The translations under genes were made by a program, and so were the position numbers. A stretch of 64,000 bases of DNA from CAVDHB01 sp963608705 (GTDB lineage Bacteria > Bacteroidota > Bacteroidia > Bacteroidales > Bacteroidaceae): positions 42,281 through 106,280 of the forward strand of contig CAVDHB010000050.1 in assembly GCA_963608705.1 (NCBI GenBank). Direction: 5' to 3'. The notes beneath the pieces are model-generated. The model saw only the letters and a list, made by a program, of their open reading frames with translations, ran no database searches and was not told the origin of the DNA. Positions 8,429-17,362 of the stretch are shown in pieces. Position 1 is the stretch's first letter; each line of letters begins with the position of its first letter.

Positions 8429-9976
8429 TTAAATTCTAAGTACACCCTTTTGCAGACCGAACGCTCTCCAGCGGCTAATCGGACGGTTGTCAGCCAATCC
8501 TTTTGCATCCCCTTCGTTCAAGGAGAGCAAATAGTCTATGTAAGAAGCGATAATGGCGATGTTCTCACGCTCTGAATCACTCTTACCCACTTGCTCCTGA
8601 AGCAACTCACCGTGTTTCGCGATGAAACTGGTATCATAATGGCCTTCTGCAAAATCAGCAGTCTCCATGATGTGACGCAAGTAGCTGATGTTGTTCTTCA
8701 CTCCCGTGATTTTGTATTCATGCAACACACGGCACATACGCTCAATAGCGTACCGACGATTCGTAGCCCATACAATGAGTTTGCCAATCATAGGATCGTA
8801 ATACACAGGAATCTCACCGCCTTCGTAGATGTAACTATCCACACGCACACCAATGCCGTTCGGCTCAATAAGCTGGCGAATCACACCCGGAGAAGGAATG
8901 AAGTTGTGTTCCGTGTCCTCTGCGCAAATACGACATTCTATAGCGTGTCCACGCTGGTGGATGTCCTCCTGTTTCAAATGAAGCTCATCTCCGTTGGCCA
9001 CGTGAATCATCTCCTTCACCAAATCCACACCGATTACTTCCTCCGTGATAGGATGCTCCACCTGAAGACGGGTATTCATTTCAAGGAAATAGAAGTTGCG
9101 GTGTTTATCCACCAGGAACTCGATGGTACCCGCACTGCGATAGTTCACAGCCTTTGCCGCTGCTACTGCCGCTTTTCCCATACGCTCCCGCAATTCAGGA
9201 GTCATGAATGGAGAAGGACTCTCCTCCACCACCTTCTGGTTGCGTCGCTGGATGGAACATTCACGTTCGCACAGATGCACCACATTGCCGTAGTTGTCAC
9301 CCAAGATTTGGAACTCTATATGGTGCGGCTCCTCCACGAACTTCTCTATATATACTGTACTGTCGCCGAAGGAAGACGCAGACTCAGACTTTGCGGAAAG
9401 ATAAGCATCTCTCACTTCCTGTTCGTTGTCAGCTCGACGGATACCTTTTCCGCCACCACCCATGGAAGCTTTAATAAGGATAGGGAAGCCCACTTCGTGT
9501 GCTACCTTCACAGCCTCTTCCACACTTTGGAGAGGTTCTTCCGTACCAGGAACCACCGGTACTCCAGCGGCAATCATGTGCTTACGAGCGGATATTTTGT
9601 CACCCATCAGCTCCATCGTCTCGGCTTTTGGCCCCATCCACACGATGCCCTCCTCTTCCACACGACGTGCCATCTCGGAATTCTCAGACAAGAAACCATA
9701 GCCGGGATGGATAGCATCCACCTCATGCGCCTTGGCCACCTCTATGATTTTGTCAATGTTCAGGTAACTTTCCTTAGACTCTGCCCGTCCGATGCAATAT
9801 GCTTCATCAGCATAGAGTACATGCTTGGAAGTACGGTCAGCCTCTGAATAGACAGCCACCGCTTTGATATTCATTTCCCTACATGAACGCATCACTCTGA
9901 CAGCGATTTCACCACGGTTGGCTATCAAAATCTTTTTGATAGACCGATGGCCATGATGATTGCTTACTTGTTCCAT
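8429..9976 (-). CDS. accC: Biotin carboxylase subunit of acyl-CoA carboxylase
   Basis: 515 residues of the ATP-grasp biotin carboxylase family, which uses ATP and bicarbonate to carboxylate the biotin on the carrier protein. Visible landmarks: KKILIANRGEIAVRVMRSC near residue 15, GYGFLSENSEMAR, the glycine-rich GGGGKGIRRA ATP loop, EFQILGDNYGNVVHLCERECSIQRRNQK, and the metal/substrate segment NTRLQVEHPITEEV. It is about 60 residues longer than E. coli AccC, with extra residues at the C-terminus (SDSERENIAIIASYIDYLLSL...), which is common among Bacteroidetes acyl-CoA carboxylase subunits. First gene of the operon; a -7 box lies about 115 nt upstream. Confidence 0.95.
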   Translation of the reverse strand: MEQVSNHHGHRSIKKILIANRGEIAVRVMRSCREMNIKAVAVYSEADRTSKHVLYADEAYCIGRAESKESYLNIDKIIEVAKAHEVDAIHPGYGFLSENSEMARRVEEEGIVWMGPKAETMELMGDKISARKHMIAAGVPVVPGTEEPLQSVEEAVKVAHEVGFPILIKASMGGGGKGIRRADNEQEVRDAYLSAKSESASSFGDSTVYIEKFVEEPHHIEFQILGDNYGNVVHLCERECSIQRRNQKVVEESPSPFMTPELRERMGKAAVAAAKAVNYRSAGTIEFLVDKHRNFYFLEMNTRLQVEHPITEEVIGVDLVKEMIHVANGDELHLKQEDIHQRGHAIECRICAEDTEHNFIPSPGVIRQLIEPNGIGVRVDSYIYEGGEIPVYYDPMIGKLIVWATNRRYAIERMCRVLHEYKITGVKNNISYLRHIMETADFAEGHYDTSFIAKHGELLQEQVGKSDSERENIAIIASYIDYLLSLNEGDAKGLADNRPISRWRAFGLQKGVLRI

Positions 9977-10088
9977 ATATTATGTGTATTTGTAAACGAT
10001 TTATCCTTATTGAGTTCTTCCAGCCCAAGCCCTTTATACATCAGACCGGCCAGACGGAAAAGCATATCATCCGTATACTCAATCCGTG

Positions 10089-10096
10089 CAAAAGTA
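10089..10096 (-). promoter_or_regulatory. Candidate -7 box for the acyl-CoA carboxylase operon
   Basis: The minus strand reads TACTTTTG, a TAnnTTTG match, leaving a leader of roughly 105 nt. No TTTG -33 is evident. It is divergent from the IMPACT promoter. Confidence 0.5.
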
Positions 10097-10161
10097 GGAA
10101 TTTTATTTCAATTAACTCACTTCTAACCTCATAAATTTGAAATATAAGGGGATTCACTCCC

Positions 10162-10189
10162 TTGTATTTACTTTTTTTTGCTACTTTTG
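10162..10189 (+). promoter_or_regulatory. Candidate promoter for the IMPACT-RidA-SDR operon
   Basis: TTG at 10162-10164 and TACTTTTG at 10182-10189, separated by 17 nt, resemble the Bacteroides -33/-7 pair. The ATG follows 7 nt after the -7 box, which implies a nearly leaderless mRNA or use of another start. Confidence 0.45.
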
Positions 10190-10196
10190 CAACGTG

Positions 10197-10829
10197 ATGG
10201 AAGCAAATGATACCTACAAAACAATCACTTCCACCTCCCAAGCGGAGTTTGTGGAACAACGAAGCCGTTTTCTCTCCTTCGCACTCCCCGTGCATGATGA
10301 AGAGGAAATAAAACGAATTGTAAAGGACTATCAACGAAAATATTATGACGCGCGCCATGTGTGCTACGCATGGATGCTCGGTGCCAGCCGCACCCATTTC
10401 CGAGCCAATGACAACGGAGAGCCATCCGGCACGGCGGGAAAGCCCATATTAGGACAAATAAACTCGTTTGGACTGACGGACATACTGATTGTAGTGGTAC
10501 GTTATTTCGGAGGGGTGAAACTTGGCACGTCCGGACTAATAGTAGCCTATAGGGAAGCGGCGAAAGAGGCTCTTGACAACGCCCAGATAGAGACACGCAC
10601 GGTGGACGAAGAGGTGTCTTTCCGTTTTGAATACCCGTTCATGAACAGTGTGATGCGCATCGTGAAGGAAACGGGAGCGAAGATAAAAGATTCCTCCTAC
10701 GATACGGACTGCGTGATGACGCTCTCTCTGCGAGCCTCGCAAATGCCCTCACTGAAGGAAAGACTTAAATGGGTGGAAACACTCTCTTTCAACACGGAAG
10801 AAGAACAACTAACTAATCAAAATAATTAA
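10197..10829 (+). CDS. IMPACT (YigZ) family protein
   Basis: 210 residues starting MEANDTYKTITSTSQAEF. The in-frame ATG at 10137 lies before the likely promoter, so it was not used. The N-terminal half (about residues 10-125) is the UPF0029/IMPACT domain, with EQRSRFLSFA, the ARHVCYAWMLG and NDNGEPSGTAGKPIL segments, and VVVRYFGGVKLGTSGL; the C-terminal half is the ferredoxin-like DUF1949-type domain. Bacterial YigZ proteins are conserved but their role is not settled; links to translation come from the eukaryotic IMPACT family. It begins a plus-strand operon with the RidA and SDR genes, with gaps of 6 and 5 bases. Confidence 0.92.
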   Translation: MEANDTYKTITSTSQAEFVEQRSRFLSFALPVHDEEEIKRIVKDYQRKYYDARHVCYAWMLGASRTHFRANDNGEPSGTAGKPILGQINSFGLTDILIVVVRYFGGVKLGTSGLIVAYREAAKEALDNAQIETRTVDEEVSFRFEYPFMNSVMRIVKETGAKIKDSSYDTDCVMTLSLRASQMPSLKERLKWVETLSFNTEEEQLTNQNN

Positions 10830-10835
10830 AACACA

Positions 10836-11216
10836 ATGAAAGCAATTCATTCAGCACAGGCGCCTAAAGCATTAGGTCCCTACAGCCAAGCCATCGAAGC
10901 CAACGGTTTTATCTTCGCTTCAGGACAGGTACCCATTAATCCTGCCACAGGAGAATTTGTGGAAGGCGGTGTGAAAGAACAAACCAAACAATCACTCACC
11001 AACCTCAGTCATGTACTGGAGGCTGCCGGCACAGACTTGTCCCATGTACTAAAAACCACGGTATTTCTAAGTGATATGGCCAATTTCGGAGCTATGAACG
11101 AAGTGTACGCCACCTTCTTCAAAGAGCCTTACCCCGCCCGTTCCGCTGTGGCTGTGAAGACACTCCCCAAGGGAGCCTTGGTGGAAATCGAAGTGGTGGC
11201 AGTGAAAGAAAAGTAA
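10836..11216 (+). CDS. RidA family reactive imine/enamine deaminase
   Basis: A 126-residue protein of the RidA/YjgF family, which forms trimers and hydrolyses reactive 2-aminoacrylate and related imines released by PLP enzymes such as threonine and serine dehydratases. Family hallmarks are GPYSQAIEANGFIFASGQVPINPATG, the helix with NLSHVLEAAG, and the C-terminal segment YPARSAVAVKTLPKGALVEIEVVAV, in which the Arg (near residue 105) and Glu are the substrate-binding positions. Length is typical. Threonine dehydratase, a source of such imines, is encoded elsewhere in the window (31.4-32.6 kb), but the two are not linked. Confidence 0.95.
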   Translation: MKAIHSAQAPKALGPYSQAIEANGFIFASGQVPINPATGEFVEGGVKEQTKQSLTNLSHVLEAAGTDLSHVLKTTVFLSDMANFGAMNEVYATFFKEPYPARSAVAVKTLPKGALVEIEVVAVKEK

Positions 11217-11221
11217 TCCCC

Positions 11222-11986
11222 ATGGCAAGAAAAATCGTTCTTATCACAGGAGCTACCAGCGGCATCGGAGAAGGATGCGCACGCAAGTTCGCACAAGGAG
11301 GATACAACCTCATTCTGAACGGACGAAACAAGGAGAAGCTGGAACTCTTGCGTCGGGAATTAGAGGAAGACGGAGCGGAGGTTCTCACGCTCCCCTTCGA
11401 CGTGAGAGACCGAAAGGCCGCCACAGAAGCCTTCCAGTCACTGAACGGACGCTGGCAGGACATCGATGTACTGATCAACAACGCCGGACTGGCACTGGGA
11501 CTTGACAAGGAGTTCGAAGGGAATCCCGATGAATGGGAAACCATGATAGACACAAACATAAAAGGGTTATTGACCATGACCCGACTGGTGGTACCAGGCA
11601 TGGTGAGCCGTCAGAAAGGACATGTCATCAACATCGGTTCCGTAGCGGGAGATGCCGCCTATGCAGGAGGCAATGTTTACTGCGCTACCAAGGCAGCCGT
11701 AAAAGCACTCTCCGACGGACTGCGCATTGACGTGGCCGACACACCGATACGAGTGACCAACATCAAGCCGGGACTGGTGGAGACAAACTTCAGCGTGACT
11801 CGTTTCCACGGCGACCAAGCTCATGCGGACAACGTATATAAAGGTATAAAGCCCCTTACGGGCAATGACATTGCCGATGTGGCTTTCTATGCTGCTTCCG
11901 CACCGGCTCATGTGCAGATTGCCGAAGTACTGGTATTGGCCACCCATCAGGCCAATGGCACAGTGGTAAGCCGTGAAGAGGAATAA
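11222..11986 (+). CDS. Short-chain dehydrogenase/reductase (YdfG-like)
   Basis: 254 residues of a classical SDR. The NAD(P) site is VLITGATSGIGEGCARKF at residues 5-22 (TGxxxGxG), with NGRNKEK after the second strand, which suggests NADP(H). The NNAG motif (INNAGLALG) is near residue 86, the catalytic Ser is in INIGSVAGDAAY, and the Tyr-Lys pair is in VYCATKAAVKAL (YxxxK). The order and spacing match 3-hydroxy acid dehydrogenases such as YdfG that oxidise L-allo-threonine or 3-hydroxypropionate; the substrate here is inference. Last gene of the IMPACT-RidA-SDR operon, followed by a terminator. Confidence 0.92.
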   Translation: MARKIVLITGATSGIGEGCARKFAQGGYNLILNGRNKEKLELLRRELEEDGAEVLTLPFDVRDRKAATEAFQSLNGRWQDIDVLINNAGLALGLDKEFEGNPDEWETMIDTNIKGLLTMTRLVVPGMVSRQKGHVINIGSVAGDAAYAGGNVYCATKAAVKALSDGLRIDVADTPIRVTNIKPGLVETNFSVTRFHGDQAHADNVYKGIKPLTGNDIADVAFYAASAPAHVQIAEVLVLATHQANGTVVSREEE

Positions 11987-12008
11987 TTCTTACGAGACAA
12001 AACCAACC

Positions 12009-12049
12009 AAAAGGCCAGTTCACTTTTTCAAGTAAGCTGGCCTTTCTTT
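12009..12049. terminator. Bidirectional terminator between convergent genes
   Basis: AAGGCCAG (12011-12018) pairs with CTGGCCTT (12037-12044), with A-rich sequence on the left and a T-rich run on the right. It lies between the SDR stop and the stop of the converging outer-membrane gene. Confidence 0.75.
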
Positions 12050-12102
12050 AAAATGTCTACTATTTTCACATCGTGCAAGTTAAAGTCACTACATTGAACT
12101 TG

Positions 12103-15027
12103 TTATTTCTTCTTTGGCTTTAAATGGAACTTGTATGCCACATGCAGTATGGCATAACGTGGAAGCGCATTGTAGAATGTCTCTGTACGCCCTTGCGCAT
12201 TGATGACACGAGTGACGTTGTTAAGCTGGTTAAGAATGTCGAACCCATCAAGCATCCATGTGAGGCGACCCTTCAGCATGGAGTACGACAGTCGGGCGTT
12301 CCACACTATGTCGTCACCGTTCATCATGCTGCCCTTATACCCACGCCTTCCATACACGGTCAAGTCGGTGCCAAGCTGGAGTCCACGGGCAAGCTGTAGC
12401 ATCGCCGTGGCACCATAATTGTAATCAAAAGCATTGATACGGGCAAAATCGGTGCGGCTGCTGTTCGCATTACGCCATGCGAACTCTCCCTTTATGCCAA
12501 CCAACGAACGTCCGATTTTGCGTTCCAGCTTCAGTTTCTCTGACAGCAGCGTGGTCTTGACCTCACTCTTAACAGGGTCTAACAAGCCCTCTCCTGAAGT
12601 TCCTCCTATCATGTCAACGTTCTTTTGATACTTGGCAGACGTTTTAGAAGAGAAGGTAAGCAGGCGGTTTCGTCCGAAAGTAAGGTCGCAAGAATGCCAC
12701 AGCTCTCCAGTCCAGTTACCGTCCACGTTATAAGCCTTGTACGTTCTCACTCCCGACCGTGTATCATAAGTATAGCCCATGGCAAGAGCGTCAGTCCACA
12801 GATTGACTGCAACCCCCATGCTTTGCATCGACTTTTTCTTGTCATTCCTTAGGCTCACCCTTGTTTCTATTAGAGACTCCCTTTGGTTCTTCAGCCCACT
12901 GTTGCCCTTCTTTATATTCAAAGGGTCTGTATCATCGGTTATATTGACAAGGTTCTTCAAGTCAGGGGTCTGAACTCTCGACTCTACATGAAGCCCATAT
13001 AAGAATGCACGGCTCTTATTAGTCCATTCCAAAATAAGATTCTCTATTTCCGGGAAAACAGTGTTGCGTACTACGGTAGTATCTGTACGCCCACGCTGAT
13101 AGCCAAGCTGCTGCCTCATAACAGACACTGGAAACCTCACTTGGAACCACAAATCTCCCGCATCGCCTTTACGTTGATAGAACAGACTCGGAACAATCCT
13201 GTGTTTGTCCTCATATAGGTGGCTCTCGTAGCTGTTAGGGCGGTCTATCACACTCTCATATTCGGCAACGGAAGGAAGATAGCCTATGCCGTAATCCTCC
13301 CCACCGTCGAGCTTGTCGAGCAGATAGAGGTTGGAAGTGTAATCGTTCCGTCTATGTTCGAACTTATAAAACATAGTCGTTTCCATGTATTTGTTCAACT
13401 TATAACCGTAAGACGCACCTACATTATACGAGAATCTCTTGTCTGGATGGTTCTTGTAATACTGGTTTCCTTGCTTACGGTTTGATTCGTCACTGCCGTA
13501 ATTTATGGAATACTTATTGAACGTATCGTCTTTATTATTGCCACCCGACACACCGCCAGTAAAATATATTTGTGAATTGTTTTTCAGCTTCCATATCGCA
13601 TAGCCTGACAGGTCTGCCGACAACTGCCTGCCACTATTCATCCCTTCTTTCTTGTATCGGTTCACCAGAGCCTTACGTATAGTGTTACCAGCGTCGAGGC
13701 TGTAAATACCATCAATCAGGTCACGGCTCATACCATCCTGCATTGACGAGAAAGAACCAAGCATATAGTCGCTCCTGCCGTCATAGTTATTGTAACTGAA
13801 TCTCGGACTGAGGTTTATCTTCAACATGTCACTGACTTTCAGGTCGAGAGTATGATTCGTTGAGACGCTGAAGCTCTTGTTCCTTGATGTAGAGAACTCA
13901 TAGTCGTAGGTATCGCCTGTATTGATAAAGTTCACACGGTTTATGTCAGTTGTCGAGTTAAGGTTGCTGTGTGACAACTGGGCATTACCGTACAACTGCA
14001 AGTTCTTGTTACGGCTGTCGATGTTGTAGTCTATGCCTACAATCTTTTCCCTGTTGTCTCCCTTCGGCATCTTGTCTGGCGACCAGTCAGTATCTTGCCC
14101 GGGACGACGCCTGTCGTTCAGGTTGTTGATGTTACCATACAACGTCACACGCGAGTGGTCAGTGTACCTGTTCACGAAAAGTCGTCCCATGTATCTGTCC
14201 GCAGTGCCAGCTCCAGCCTCTACGTTAGCAATCATGCCTATCTGATATTCCTTTTTGAGGTTCACGTCCATCACATATTCCTTATCGCCAAGTTCACGCC
14301 CGACAAACTCACTTTTGCTGCTCATCTTATCATACACCTTTATTGTCTTGACCGTGTATGTCGGCAGATTGTCGAGCATCATTTGGGCGTTACCCTTGAA
14401 AAAGTCCTTGCCGTTGAGCAACAGACTCTCCACGAACTTGCCGTTATGGTATATCTTGCCGTCACTCTTCAGTTCCACTCCCGGCAGCTGCCTTATCAGG
14501 GCATCGAGCATCGAGCCTTCAGCAAGTACGAACGCATCGGCATTGTAAACCACGGTGTCGCCTTTATAGTAGAATTTCACCTTGCTGCCAGTCACGCTGA
14601 CATTCTTCAACATCTTAGCGTCAGCTTTCATGAGGATATTAGGTATCACCCGTTCGAAGTCACGTTTACGGAGCTTGCCACCTATCGTCACGTCAGTGTA
14701 CATGGTCTTATAGCCCACAAATGAAGTCCTTATTATATATGAACTTGCTTTCTTTGGTACCTCAAAACTAAAGTCAGCGTGGTGCCACTCCCTTATCTTA
14801 TAGCCGCTACCGTCTGTCTCATAACTATAATTATCAGCTTTAATGCTTTTAATCACCGTGCTGTCCTTAGACAACAGTTCCACCGTCACTCCTGCGAGGT
14901 CGTTTCGTGTCTTGAAATCCAGCACCCGGCCTTTCAGCGTCAATGTTTCCTGCCCTTGGGCTGAAACAGTGAAAACACTTGTCAACAGTACGAAAAGTAA
15001 TAATAGCCTACTTGTTTTTATTTTCAT
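12103..15027 (-). CDS. Outer-membrane beta-barrel family protein (TonB-dependent receptor-like)
   Basis: 974 residues. Signal peptide MKIKTSRLLLLFVLLTSVFTVSAQ, then a carboxypeptidase-regulatory-like segment (about 30-125: LTLKGRVLDFKTRNDLAGVTVELLSKD), a plug-like region (about 135-235: VTGSKVKFYYKGDTVVYNADAF, GSMLDALIRQLPGVELKSDGKIYHNG) and a long outer-membrane barrel ending YKFHLKPKKK. This is the Bacteroidetes family of barrels related to TonB receptors that usually lacks a SusD partner. It is 26 bases downstream of another barrel gene of the same broad type, so the two are likely co-transcribed. Substrate unknown; import or envelope assembly are both possible. Confidence 0.85.
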   Translation of the reverse strand: MKIKTSRLLLLFVLLTSVFTVSAQGQETLTLKGRVLDFKTRNDLAGVTVELLSKDSTVIKSIKADNYSYETDGSGYKIREWHHADFSFEVPKKASSYIIRTSFVGYKTMYTDVTIGGKLRKRDFERVIPNILMKADAKMLKNVSVTGSKVKFYYKGDTVVYNADAFVLAEGSMLDALIRQLPGVELKSDGKIYHNGKFVESLLLNGKDFFKGNAQMMLDNLPTYTVKTIKVYDKMSSKSEFVGRELGDKEYVMDVNLKKEYQIGMIANVEAGAGTADRYMGRLFVNRYTDHSRVTLYGNINNLNDRRRPGQDTDWSPDKMPKGDNREKIVGIDYNIDSRNKNLQLYGNAQLSHSNLNSTTDINRVNFINTGDTYDYEFSTSRNKSFSVSTNHTLDLKVSDMLKINLSPRFSYNNYDGRSDYMLGSFSSMQDGMSRDLIDGIYSLDAGNTIRKALVNRYKKEGMNSGRQLSADLSGYAIWKLKNNSQIYFTGGVSGGNNKDDTFNKYSINYGSDESNRKQGNQYYKNHPDKRFSYNVGASYGYKLNKYMETTMFYKFEHRRNDYTSNLYLLDKLDGGEDYGIGYLPSVAEYESVIDRPNSYESHLYEDKHRIVPSLFYQRKGDAGDLWFQVRFPVSVMRQQLGYQRGRTDTTVVRNTVFPEIENLILEWTNKSRAFLYGLHVESRVQTPDLKNLVNITDDTDPLNIKKGNSGLKNQRESLIETRVSLRNDKKKSMQSMGVAVNLWTDALAMGYTYDTRSGVRTYKAYNVDGNWTGELWHSCDLTFGRNRLLTFSSKTSAKYQKNVDMIGGTSGEGLLDPVKSEVKTTLLSEKLKLERKIGRSLVGIKGEFAWRNANSSRTDFARINAFDYNYGATAMLQLARGLQLGTDLTVYGRRGYKGSMMNGDDIVWNARLSYSMLKGRLTWMLDGFDILNQLNNVTRVINAQGRTETFYNALPRYAILHVAYKFHLKPKKK

Positions 15028-15053
15028 AGTTTCATTTATTAAGTTTCTATTTA

Positions 15054-17270
15054 TCAGTTATCATAGTCGTTCTTGATATCATCATTGTAAATTTCTTTGT
15101 CACTACGTTTTACCCTCGCTTTTAATTTACCGAAAGTATATGAAATATTCACTCCAAAGGATGCTTTATAAAAACGATTTGATGACAAATAGCGATAATT
15201 ATCTGTTATCCTTTCCTCTGTATTTGTATAATGGGTTGGTAAAAACGCTCCCGCATAGGCATAAACACGCAACTTATTCTTTAAGAAATACTTACTATAG
15301 CCAAACTCATAGGTATAGCCATCGGTGCCTTTACCTTGCAACATCACATAGCGTGTATGATAATTTCCCCTAAAGGAAAGATATTGATTTCCAAACAATT
15401 CCCATTCACATGATGCGTTAATATTAAAATACCAACCACTATTCTTTTGTTTAATAGAAGCAGCCTGGAAATCAGTATAACTTAATGAGGGCATTAAACG
15501 TAGAAAAAAATAACGATGGGGACGACCAGAAAAGGAAGCATAGAAATCAGTGCCTCTTTTCTTTCCCAAATTCTCTTGTGTGATATGCAATATATCCCCC
15601 TTCAAGAAGCGATAATTCAATATTATATCATTCGTGAATTGTTGTCGAACTGAAAATATAACAGTATAGCGTTTCACTCTCCAATTAGAAGAAAGCAATA
15701 CAGAGTTCGTACGCTCAGGAGTCAAATGAAGATTTCCATAAGTTAGTTGCATAGGTATAGAACGGTTTACATAAGGATCCAAAGCGAACAAACCAGGACG
15801 AAGAACTGTCATACTATAGCTCAAATCCAACGAAAGTCCATTGTTCACTTTGTAAGACATGGAAGCCAAAGGAAGAATATTATGAAATTGCTTTTTGAAA
15901 TTATGACCTGCGTCTGAATGCAGCAACTTGTCTGACTGCCACGAATAATGTAATCCCGCCAATGCTTGTACACGTTGTGCGGCATAACGATAAGTGAGAT
16001 ATCCGTCAAGTACATGTTGATTATGGTCATAATCCGAGTTCCAGTCTTCCCGCCTTGAATATTCATGAGAGAAAAGCGGTGCAGTATAATAGAAATATTT
16101 ATCATATTGCGGACGCATAATGTATTTCAAGGAGGCACTTACAAAATGTTTATTACCCAGTTTATGCCAAAACTCGCTCGCCACCGTATGTTCCGCTTGA
16201 CTTGCTTTATTATTCCTCCTGAAATTATAAAAGCCGTCCAAGCTTCCTGGAGTCATTGTGATTGAATCCACCTTTTCGTATGTTTCCGTCTTGATACTGT
16301 TGATGGGACGAAAATAATACTTGTAATTCAAATAGAACTTTCCCAACTCTTCATTTTTCCCTAATCTACACTCTAAACTTACGCCAATATGCCCTTCTTT
16401 GTTATTATACAAATGATGAATATTTTTTTCATATTGATAGTTCACACTCCCATCCTGACGAAGCATTGTGCCAACCTCTTTGGAATTTTCATGAGGATTA
16501 CTATTCAATATTATCCTTCCGTAAGTGGAAATAAATGCATTGTCATTCAAAACATAACTTGCGGACATTTCAATTGAATGCATATTCCTGAAAAATCCAT
16601 ATTCTTTTAGCATCTTGTTAGAATGAAAATAGTCAGGAGAATTATAACGATATTCGTCAGTAGTATAGGTAGAACTATGCCCATAGTCCCATATATTCAT
16701 ATAATTACCAGAGACAGTAAATTTCTTATACTTTGTTACACCATAGATTATATTTGTCCATGAATTATCTGTCGGATTGGTTGTAGCTACCGCTGTATAT
16801 CCTTCCAGCCGTCCTTTTGTCACAAAATTCACCACAATGGTATTGGGACCATATTGGGGATCTGGCTGGGTGATTACTTCTATACGTTTCACCTCTTTTG
16901 CCCCAATGGCTTTCAGTGGGTTTCTAACATCCCCGGATAAAAGTGGATCTCTTAAACCATTTAATTTATATACAATTTTCTTCTCCGCTTCTGCCGATAT
17001 TTCCCCTTTTCCATTAACTACCAGCATAGGAACTTTATACATAATGTCCATTGTGCTTTTGTCCTGTGCGTCAAGATCATTTTCCACATCATACGTAAAC
17101 TTGCCTGGTTCCACTTTCACCAGTTGTCGCACCCCCTCCACCACTACAGGTTTGAGTTCCACAGTTCCCTTCTTCATATAAACGCTGTCATTCTTGTTTA
17201 CAGCTTGTTGTGCAAAAACAGGAGAGGAAAAGAAGAGATAATATCCCCCATAAAAGAAGAATTTTTTCAT
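15054..17270 (-). CDS. TonB-dependent receptor-like outer-membrane protein, AT-rich
   Basis: 738 residues: signal peptide MKKFFFYGGYYLFFSSPVFA, a plug domain (about 35-165: VELKPVVVEGVRQLVKVEPGKF, MDIMYKVPMLVVNGKGEI, KRIEVITQPDPQYGP) and a barrel with many Tyr/Trp strands. The plug lacks the usual carboxypeptidase-regulatory N-domain found in the neighbours. The gene is visibly richer in A and T than its surroundings: three hand-counted 60-base lines gave about 27, 33 and 42 percent GC, against about 47 percent in the adjacent SusD gene. This suggests a separate origin. It lies 92 bases after the discoidin lipoprotein and 26 bases before the next barrel gene. Ligand unknown. Confidence 0.83.
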   Translation of the reverse strand: MKKFFFYGGYYLFFSSPVFAQQAVNKNDSVYMKKGTVELKPVVVEGVRQLVKVEPGKFTYDVENDLDAQDKSTMDIMYKVPMLVVNGKGEISAEAEKKIVYKLNGLRDPLLSGDVRNPLKAIGAKEVKRIEVITQPDPQYGPNTIVVNFVTKGRLEGYTAVATTNPTDNSWTNIIYGVTKYKKFTVSGNYMNIWDYGHSSTYTTDEYRYNSPDYFHSNKMLKEYGFFRNMHSIEMSASYVLNDNAFISTYGRIILNSNPHENSKEVGTMLRQDGSVNYQYEKNIHHLYNNKEGHIGVSLECRLGKNEELGKFYLNYKYYFRPINSIKTETYEKVDSITMTPGSLDGFYNFRRNNKASQAEHTVASEFWHKLGNKHFVSASLKYIMRPQYDKYFYYTAPLFSHEYSRREDWNSDYDHNQHVLDGYLTYRYAAQRVQALAGLHYSWQSDKLLHSDAGHNFKKQFHNILPLASMSYKVNNGLSLDLSYSMTVLRPGLFALDPYVNRSIPMQLTYGNLHLTPERTNSVLLSSNWRVKRYTVIFSVRQQFTNDIILNYRFLKGDILHITQENLGKKRGTDFYASFSGRPHRYFFLRLMPSLSYTDFQAASIKQKNSGWYFNINASCEWELFGNQYLSFRGNYHTRYVMLQGKGTDGYTYEFGYSKYFLKNKLRVYAYAGAFLPTHYTNTEERITDNYRYLSSNRFYKASFGVNISYTFGKLKARVKRSDKEIYNDDIKNDYDN

Positions 17271-17362
17271 AATATATCGTGAATTAAAACTGGAGACAGT
17301 CTATCAGGTTCTCACGACTGCCTCCAGTCCAGGTCTATATAAAACTTACAATAACTTTTCGG

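Noticed and set aside
8591..9847. Plus-strand open frame of 418 codons opposite the biotin carboxylase
   Set aside because: Its composition is that of an antisense frame, and it lies within a conserved gene on the other strand.
10137..10196. Upstream ATG extending the IMPACT protein by 20 codons
   Set aside because: It lies in the promoter region and encodes no family-conserved residues; the start at 10197 gives the usual N-terminus.
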